DNA of 64,000 bases from Bradyrhizobium betae. GTDB taxonomy: Bacteria; Pseudomonadota; Alphaproteobacteria; Rhizobiales; Xanthobacteraceae. The DNA lies in the NCBI RefSeq assembly GCF_008932115.1, contig NZ_CP044543.1, positions 3,416,501 to 3,480,500 on the forward strand. Reading direction: 5' to 3'. Positions within the stretch are counted from its first letter, which is position 1, and every line of letters begins with the position of its first letter. This document shows, one piece after another, positions 58,247 to 64,000 of this stretch. The position numbers and the translations under genes are program-made. The notes beneath the pieces are model-generated. The model saw only the letters and a program-made list of their open reading frames with translations. It ran no database searches and had not been told where the DNA came from.

Positions 58247-61117
58247 ATGGATGATCTGTTGCGGGAGTTTTTGACGGAGACCAGTGAAAGCCTGGACACC
58301 GTCGACAATCAGCTGGTGAAGTTCGAGCAGGAGCCGAACAACGCCAAGATCCTGGATAACATCTTCCGTCTGGTCCACACCATCAAGGGCACCTGCGGCT
58401 TCCTCGGACTGCCGCGGCTGGAAGCGCTGGCGCATGCCGGCGAGACGCTGATGGACAAATTCCGCTGCGGCATGCCGGTGACGGCGGCGGCGGTGACTTT
58501 GATCCTCGCCTCGATCGACCGGATCAAGGAGATCCTGGCGGGCCTCGAGGCGACCGAAGCCGAACCCGAGGGCAACGACCGCGATCTCATCGACAAGCTG
58601 GAGGCGATGGTCGTGCAGGGCATGGCGGCAATGTCAGCGTCGGCTTCGCCGATCGCGTCAGGCTCGGCGCAGCCGATGCCGGCTGCTGCAGCTGCTGCTC
58701 CCGTTGCGGAAGCGCCGCCGCTGGTGCCGGAAGCGCCGGCCGCCGCTGCGCCTGCGCCCGCAAAGGAGATGACCTCGGGCACGCTGATCGACCAGACTTT
58801 GGAGCGTCCGCTGCGTCCGGGCGAAGTGTCGCTCGACGAGCTCGAGCGCGCCTTCCGTGAGACCCCGATCGAAGCGCCGGCCCCCGTTGCCGAGGTCAAG
58901 GCCGAGCCCGCCGCTGAAGCGCCGGCGCCGGTTGCCAAGGAGGTCGTCAAGGAAGCCAAGGCCCCCAACGAAAAGGCCTCCAACGAAAAGGCGCCCAAGG
59001 AAAAGGCCGCGCCGAAGAAGTCGGCGGCCGACGAGGCCGCAGGCGAGGGCGACCGCGTCGCCAACCAGTCGATCCGCGTCAACGTGGATACGCTGGAACA
59101 TCTGATGACCATGGTCTCCGAGCTGGTGCTGACCCGCAACCAGCTGCTGGAGATCTCCCGCCGCAACGAGGACACCGAGTTCAAGGTGCCGTTGCAGCGC
59201 CTGTCCAACGTCACCGCCGAGCTGCAGGAAGGCGTCATGAAGACGCGCATGCAGCCGATCGGCAATGCCTGGCAGAAGCTGCCCCGCATCGTCCGCGACC
59301 TCTCGAGCGAACTCGGCAAGCAGATCGATCTGGAGATGCACGGCGCCGACACCGAGCTCGACCGCCAGGTGCTCGACCTGATCAAGGACCCGCTCACCCA
59401 CATGGTGCGCAACTCCGCCGACCATGGCCTCGAGACCCCGGCCGAGCGGCTGGCGAACGGCAAGGGCGAGCAGGGCACCATCCGCCTGTCCGCCTATCAC
59501 GAGGGCGGCCACATCATCATCTGCATCGCCGACAACGGCCGCGGCCTCAACACCGACAAGATCAAGACCAAGGCGATCTCCTCCGGTCTCGTCACCGAGG
59601 CCGAGCTCGAGAAGATGAGCGAAGCCCAGATCCACAAGTTCATCTTCGCGCCGGGCTTCTCGACCGCGGCCGCCATCACCTCGGTCTCCGGCCGCGGCGT
59701 CGGCATGGACGTGGTCCGCACCAATATCGACCAGATCGGCGGCACCATCGACATCAAGTCGGTGGCCGGCGAGGGCTCCTCGGTCACCATCAAGATCCCG
59801 CTGACGCTCGCCATCGTCTCCGCGCTGATCGTGGAAGCCGCCGGCGACCGCTTTGCGATCCCGCAGCTCTCGGTGGTCGAGCTCGTCCGTGCCCGCGCCA
59901 ACTCGGAGCACCGCATCGAGCGCATCAAGGACACCGCGGTGCTTCGGCTGCGCAACAAGCTGCTGCCGCTGATCCATCTGAAGAAGCTCCTGAAGATCGA
60001 CGACGGCGCCGTCTCCGATCCCGAGAACGGCTTCATCGTGGTGACGCAAGTCGGCAGCCAGACCTTCGGCATCGTCGTCGACGGCGTGTTCCACACCGAA
60101 GAAATCGTGGTCAAGCCGATGTCGACGAAGCTGCGTCACATCGACATGTTCTCCGGCAACACTATCCTGGGCGATGGCGCAGTCATCATGATCATCGACC
60201 CCAACGGCATTGCCAAGGCACTCGGCGCCGCCGGCTCCTCGGCCCATGACATGGCCAACGAGAACGGCGCGCATCATATCGGAAGCGGCGAGCAGACCAC
60301 CTCGCTGCTGGTGTTCCGCGCCGGCTCCAGCCAGCCCAAGGCGGTCCCGCTCGGGCTCGTCACCCGCCTGGAAGAGCTCCCCGCCGACAAGATCGAGTTC
60401 TCCAACGGCCGCTACATGGTGCAGTACCGCGAGCAGCTGATGCCGCTCGTCGCCATGGAGAGCGTCACCATTGCAAGCCAGGGCGCGCAGCCGATCCTGG
60501 TGTTCTCCGATGACGGCCGCTCCATGGGCCTCGTCGTCGACGAGATCATCGACATCGTCGAGGAGCGGCTCAACATCGAGGTCGGCGGCGCCAGCCAGGG
60601 CATCCTGGGCTCGGCCGTGATCAAGGGCCAGGCCACCGAAGTGATCGACGTCGGCCACTTCCTGCCGATGGCGTTCTCCGACTGGTTCACCCGCAAGGAG
60701 ATGAAGCCGTCGATGCACTCGCAGTCGGTGCTGCTGGTCGACGACTCCGCGTTCTTCCGCAACATGCTGGCACCCGTGCTCAAGGCCGCCGGCTACCGCG
60801 TCCGCACCGCGCCGACCGCGCAGGAGGGCCTGGCTGCGCTCCGCGCGCAAACCTTCGACGTGGTCCTGACCGACATCGAGATGCCCGATATGAACGGGTT
60901 CGAGTTCGCCGAGACCATCCGCTCCGACAGCAATCTGGGCGCGATGCCGATCATCGGCCTCTCCGCGCTGGTGTCGCCGGCGGCGATCGAGCGCGGCCGT
61001 CAGGCCGGCTTCCACGACTATGTCGCCAAGTTCGACCGTCCCGGTCTGATCGCGGCGCTCAAGGAACAGACCGCGGGTGCCGCCGGCGCCTCCGAGCTGA
61101 ACCGGGCAGCGGCGTAA
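58247..61117 (+). CDS. cheA: Chemotaxis histidine kinase CheA, hybrid with receiver
   Basis: 956 aa. Domains in order: Hpt with H44 (FRLVHTIKGTCGFLG); Pro/Ala/Lys-rich linker (about 125-265); dimerisation; HATPase (HMVRNSADHGLE, DNGRGL, GRGVGMDVV); CheW-like regulatory domain (about 530-660); a second CheW-like part (about 680-810); C-terminal receiver with D876 (VVLTDIEMPDMNGFEF). It phosphorylates CheY and possibly its own receiver as a phosphate sink. A short linker without an obvious P2 CheY-binding domain. First gene of cheA-cheW-cheY-cheR. Confidence 0.95.
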   Translation: MDDLLREFLTETSESLDTVDNQLVKFEQEPNNAKILDNIFRLVHTIKGTCGFLGLPRLEALAHAGETLMDKFRCGMPVTAAAVTLILASIDRIKEILAGLEATEAEPEGNDRDLIDKLEAMVVQGMAAMSASASPIASGSAQPMPAAAAAAPVAEAPPLVPEAPAAAAPAPAKEMTSGTLIDQTLERPLRPGEVSLDELERAFRETPIEAPAPVAEVKAEPAAEAPAPVAKEVVKEAKAPNEKASNEKAPKEKAAPKKSAADEAAGEGDRVANQSIRVNVDTLEHLMTMVSELVLTRNQLLEISRRNEDTEFKVPLQRLSNVTAELQEGVMKTRMQPIGNAWQKLPRIVRDLSSELGKQIDLEMHGADTELDRQVLDLIKDPLTHMVRNSADHGLETPAERLANGKGEQGTIRLSAYHEGGHIIICIADNGRGLNTDKIKTKAISSGLVTEAELEKMSEAQIHKFIFAPGFSTAAAITSVSGRGVGMDVVRTNIDQIGGTIDIKSVAGEGSSVTIKIPLTLAIVSALIVEAAGDRFAIPQLSVVELVRARANSEHRIERIKDTAVLRLRNKLLPLIHLKKLLKIDDGAVSDPENGFIVVTQVGSQTFGIVVDGVFHTEEIVVKPMSTKLRHIDMFSGNTILGDGAVIMIIDPNGIAKALGAAGSSAHDMANENGAHHIGSGEQTTSLLVFRAGSSQPKAVPLGLVTRLEELPADKIEFSNGRYMVQYREQLMPLVAMESVTIASQGAQPILVFSDDGRSMGLVVDEIIDIVEERLNIEVGGASQGILGSAVIKGQATEVIDVGHFLPMAFSDWFTRKEMKPSMHSQSVLLVDDSAFFRNMLAPVLKAAGYRVRTAPTAQEGLAALRAQTFDVVLTDIEMPDMNGFEFAETIRSDSNLGAMPIIGLSALVSPAAIERGRQAGFHDYVAKFDRPGLIAALKEQTAGAAGASELNRAAA

Positions 61118-61146
61118 GAGCAGGACAGGGATCAGGAGATACGCCT

Positions 61147-61620
61147 ATGACCAAGAAGACCCAGTCCGCCGAAGGCGCCATGGTCGAATACGTCACCGCG
61201 ATGATCGGCGGCCAGCTGTTCGGGCTGCCGATCTCCCGCGTCCAGGACGTGTTCATGCCCGAGCGCGTCACCCGCGTTCCCCTGTCCTCGCGCGAGATCG
61301 CCGGCGTGCTGAACCTGCGCGGCCGCATCGTCACCGTGGTCGACATGCGCGCCCGGCTCGGCCTGCCCAAGCCCGAGGACGGCAAGACCCCGATGGCGGT
61401 CGGCGTCGACCTGCGCGGTGAATCCTATGGCTTGCTGATCGACCAGATCGGCGAAGTGCTGCGTCTCGCCGAGGACGGCAAGGAAGAGAACCCCGTCAAC
61501 CTCGACCCCGGCATGGCGAAATTCGCCGGCGGCGTTCATCGCCTCGACGGACAGCTCATGGTCGTCCTCGACGTCGACCGCGTCCTCGAGCTCAAGACCG
61601 AAGTGCAATTGGCTGCCTGA
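61147..61620 (+). CDS. cheW: Chemotaxis coupling protein CheW
   Basis: 157 aa. Joins receptors to CheA. TAMIGGQLFGLPISRVQDVF, then the LSSREIAGVLNLRGRIVTVV core, which is the CheW signature. 29 bases after cheA. Confidence 0.95.
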   Translation: MTKKTQSAEGAMVEYVTAMIGGQLFGLPISRVQDVFMPERVTRVPLSSREIAGVLNLRGRIVTVVDMRARLGLPKPEDGKTPMAVGVDLRGESYGLLIDQIGEVLRLAEDGKEENPVNLDPGMAKFAGGVHRLDGQLMVVLDVDRVLELKTEVQLAA

Positions 61621-61655
61621 ACTTTCACAAAAGACATTTAAGCGGGAGATCCAAG

Positions 61656-62045
61656 ATGAAGACGTGTTTGGTGGTTGACGATTCCAGCATCGTGCGCAAG
61701 GTCGCGCGTCGTATCGTCGAAGCGCTGGGCTTTCAGGTCATCGAAGCGGAAGACGGCGTCGAGGCGCTGGTTCACTGCAAGAAGGCGATGCCGGAAGCCA
61801 TCCTGCTCGACTGGAACATGCCGGTCATGGACGGATTCCAGTTCCTCGGCACGCTGCGCCGCATGCCCGGCGGCGAGGAGCCCATGGTCGTGTTCTGCAC
61901 CACAGAGACCGGTATCGACCACATCACGCGTGCGATGGGCGGCGGTGCGAACGAATACATCATGAAGCCGTTCGACAAGGACATCGTGATGGCGAAGTTC
62001 CAGGAAGTGGGGCTGATTGCGCTCGGCGAAGAAACTGCTGCCTGA
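61656..62045 (+). CDS. cheY: Chemotaxis response regulator CheY
   Basis: 129 aa single receiver. TCLVVDDSSIVRKVARR, phospho-Asp in AILLDWNMPVMDGFQF, VVFCTTETG (switch Thr) and MKPFDKD with the Lys. A typical CheY of alphaproteobacterial che operons; ribosome-binding site gcgggag precedes the ATG. Confidence 0.93.
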   Translation: MKTCLVVDDSSIVRKVARRIVEALGFQVIEAEDGVEALVHCKKAMPEAILLDWNMPVMDGFQFLGTLRRMPGGEEPMVVFCTTETGIDHITRAMGGGANEYIMKPFDKDIVMAKFQEVGLIALGEETAA

Positions 62046-62075
62046 AGTTCATTCGCTAACGCCAAGAGGTCTTCC

Positions 62076-62957
62076 GTGAACCCGACCGAGTACGAGTACC
62101 TGCGTAAGTTTCTGAAGGATAGTTCCGGTCTCGACCTGTCTGCTGACAAGCAGTATCTGATCGAAAGCCGCTTGCTGCCGCTCGCGCGGAAGGCTGGACT
62201 CTCCGGCATCGGCGAACTCGTGCCAAAGCTTCAGGCCGGCTCGAGCGCGCTGATCGGCAGCGTGGTCGAGGCCATGACCACCAACGAGACCTTCTTCTTC
62301 CGCGACAAGGTCCCGTTCGATCATTTCCGCGACACCATCATGCCCGAGGTGATCAAGGCGCGCGCCGGCAAACGCAGCGTGCGCATCTGGTGTGCCGCCG
62401 GCTCGAGCGGGCAGGAGCCGTATTCGCTGGCGATGTGCCTGAAGGAGATGGGCGCGGCCCTCACCGGCTGGCGCGTCGAAATCATCGCGACCGACCTGTC
62501 GCAGGAGGTGCTGGAGAAGGCCAAGTCCGGCATCTACAGCCAGTTCGAAGTGCAGCGCGGGCTGCCGATCCAGATGCTGATGAAATATTTCAAGCAGAAC
62601 GGCGAGACCTGGCAGATCAATCCCGAGCTGCGGGCCATGATCCAGCACCGGCAGCTCAACCTGCTGCACGATTTCGCCCAGCTCGGCACGTTCGACGTCA
62701 TCTTCTGCCGCAACGTGCTGATCTATTTCGACCAGGACACCAAGATCAACATCTTCAACCGCCTGGCACGCCAGATCGAGCCCGACGGCTTCCTGGTGCT
62801 CGGTGCGGCGGAGACCGTGGTCGGCCTGACCGACACGTTCCGGCCGCTCCCTGAAAAGCGCGGCCTCTACAAGCCGAACGACCCGCGTGCGGCCGCGGCC
62901 AAGCCGGCTGGCGCCGGTGCCGCGCCGCCGCGCATCGCGGTGATGGCAGGACGATAA
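62076..62957 (+). CDS. cheR: Chemotaxis protein methyltransferase CheR
   Basis: 293 aa from a GTG at 62076 with GAGG upstream. N-terminal helical domain (about 1-75) and SAM-binding domain: TNETFFFRDKVPFDHFRD, VRIWCAAGSSGQEPYSLAM, FDVIFCRNVLIYFD and FLVLGAAETV. Methylates receptor Glu residues. C-terminal Ala/Pro-rich tail. Confidence 0.95.
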   Translation: MNPTEYEYLRKFLKDSSGLDLSADKQYLIESRLLPLARKAGLSGIGELVPKLQAGSSALIGSVVEAMTTNETFFFRDKVPFDHFRDTIMPEVIKARAGKRSVRIWCAAGSSGQEPYSLAMCLKEMGAALTGWRVEIIATDLSQEVLEKAKSGIYSQFEVQRGLPIQMLMKYFKQNGETWQINPELRAMIQHRQLNLLHDFAQLGTFDVIFCRNVLIYFDQDTKINIFNRLARQIEPDGFLVLGAAETVVGLTDTFRPLPEKRGLYKPNDPRAAAAKPAGAGAAPPRIAVMAGR

Positions 62958-62959
62958 GC

Positions 62960-63277
62960 ATGGCCGAGGATGGCAAGGGTGCGGAGCGCGTCACGTTCAG
63001 TCGCGGCTATGATGTCTGCATCATGGCGATCGACGGCACGTGGCGGCGCGACTGCAAGCTCAACGCGATCTCCGACACCGATGCGATCCTTACGGTGGAA
63101 GGCTCGATCCAGGGATTGAACCTGAAGGAGTTCTTCCTTCTGCTGTCGTCGACGGGGCTCGCCTATCGCCGCTGCGAGCTGGTGCGCGTCAACGGCGCAG
63201 AAATGGACATCCAGTTCCTGCGCGGCAAGAACCGGAAGAAGCGCGGTGCCGCCGGCGGCCGAGACGAAGCGGCGTGA
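62960..63277 (+). CDS. PilZ-like domain protein
   Basis: 105 aa, two bases after cheR. GTWRRDCKLNAISDTDAIL resembles the c-di-GMP contact region of PilZ (R-x3-R and D-x-S-x-x-G), but the second motif is altered. A beta-barrel and a basic tail (RGKNRKKRG) follow. It may link c-di-GMP to chemotaxis, or have lost ligand binding. Confidence 0.75.
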   Translation: MAEDGKGAERVTFSRGYDVCIMAIDGTWRRDCKLNAISDTDAILTVEGSIQGLNLKEFFLLLSSTGLAYRRCELVRVNGAEMDIQFLRGKNRKKRGAAGGRDEAA

Positions 63278-63418
63278 TCCTGACGCAGTCCGCGTCGCCG
63301 CTTTCCGAGACGTTGGTTCACAATTGCTGAAATTTCCGGGCGAATTCGCCGCATCGGCTTTACGTCGCCTAAGCGCGAGCCGTGTATCCTTGAGTGGTCT
63401 CAATCCCAGGATACGGAA

Positions 63419-63922
63419 ATGCCCAGAAGTTCCCTCTCCCCCATCCCGTCAAACCTGCCCGACGTCGCCGAGCGGCGCGCGCTTCAGCTGCTTGTCGTCG
63501 ACGACGACGCCACGCAGCGCAGCCTGATCACCGTCGCCGCCAAGCAGGCCGGCCACGAGGTCACGGTGGCGCCGTCCGTGGCGGAGGCGGTCGAAAAGCT
63601 CCGTGCCTCACGCTTCGACTGCGTGACGCTCGATCTCGTGCTTGAGGATGGCGACGGCATCGAGGTGCTGGGCGAGATGGCGAAGGTGAAGTTCGCCGGC
63701 GCGGTGATCGTCATCAGCGGCATGGATGGCAAGCGCCGCAGTGCCGCCCGCAGCTTCGCCCGCTCCGTCGGCATCGAACTCCAGAGCCTGCCGAAGCCGC
63801 TGGATCTCGCGGCCCTGCGCATCAGCCTCGCCAATCTCGGCAAGACGGCGATGGGCCTTCCGGCGATCCACACCTGGGGCGGCGTCGCCACCGATGAGAT
63901 CGTGGGTCGGCACCGCGCCTGA
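63419..63922 (+). CDS. Response regulator receiver protein
   Basis: 167 aa. LQLLVVDDDATQRSLITVAA, phospho-Asp in DCVTLDLVLEDGDGIEVL, switch Ser in VIVISGMDG and Lys in LQSLPKPLDL. A short C-terminal extension without a known domain. It follows the PilZ-like gene by 141 bases and probably has its own promoter. Confidence 0.88.
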   Translation: MPRSSLSPIPSNLPDVAERRALQLLVVDDDATQRSLITVAAKQAGHEVTVAPSVAEAVEKLRASRFDCVTLDLVLEDGDGIEVLGEMAKVKFAGAVIVISGMDGKRRSAARSFARSVGIELQSLPKPLDLAALRISLANLGKTAMGLPAIHTWGGVATDEIVGRHRA

Positions 63923-64000
63923 CTCGCGGAACTGCCAGTCAGCTGCGGCAGATCAGCCGCGCTGATTGCGGCTCAAGCTGAGTTGCTGAATTCCGATAGT

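Noticed and set aside
58164..58274. 36-codon leader peptide overlapping the cheA start
   Set aside because: The purine run touches the ATG directly, too close for a ribosome-binding site, and the product has no feature.
58658..61015. 785-codon minus-strand open frame across cheA
   Set aside because: Antisense shadow of a clear CheA gene; composition is typical of a GC-rich reverse frame.

Overview
The window looks like chromosome from a Bradyrhizobium-type alphaproteobacterium (Nitrobacteraceae). The basis is very high GC, the split F-type ATPase operon atpHAGDC, the obgE/proB/proA/nadD/rsfS/rlmH/envC/ctpA order, alphaproteobacterial chemotaxis genes, and many short palindromic repeats in the spacers. 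The genus is an inference from gene order and repeat style; no database was searched.

Layout. 1-6.5 kb: 3' end of lpdA, two small membrane proteins, xerC, priA and rlpA. 7.1-12.3 kb: atpH-atpA-atpG-atpD-atpC with hairpins and repeats in its spacers. 12.4-15.1 kb: a membrane class III cyclase and two tandem Nudix (RppH-type) hydrolases. 15.2-31.8 kb: a long minus-strand housekeeping cluster (obgE, proB, proA, nadD, rsfS, rlmH, envC, ctpA, divergent deacetylase). It is interrupted by a plus-strand autotransporter, a plus-strand Bug/TctC solute-binding protein and a minus-strand sulfatase/phosphonate-hydrolase-like gene. 31.9-37.5 kb: MaoC, a DMT transporter, GNAT, rpmA-rplU, a rearranged ROK-family protein and an epoxide-hydrolase-like enzyme.

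37.7-46.1 kb is the accessory region. It starts at tRNA-Ser(CGA) and ends in a gene-poor stretch with two copies of a dispersed repeat. It holds two convergent operons. The plus-strand one has four overlapping genes: a 76-aa protein, a 607-aa GHKL (MutL/MORC/Hsp90-like) ATPase, and two uncharacterised proteins of 255 and 258 aa. The minus-strand one is a complete EcoRII/Dcm-like restriction-modification-repair set: cytosine methyltransferase with N-terminal HTH, Vsr nickase and EcoRII-type endonuclease. This is the best candidate in the window for an undescribed defence system.

46.2-64 kb: a DUF2157/GDYXXLXY membrane pair, a MocR regulator divergent from an EamA transporter, then a dense signalling region. 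The signalling genes are a degenerate REC-EAL protein, a frameshifted hypothetical gene, a DHp-like-HTH fusion without its phospho-acceptor His, an Hpt protein, two tandem Crp/Fnr regulators and a stand-alone receiver. It ends in a chemotaxis operon: cheA-REC hybrid, cheW, cheY, cheR, a PilZ-like protein and another receiver. cheB and a chemoreceptor are not seen before the window ends.
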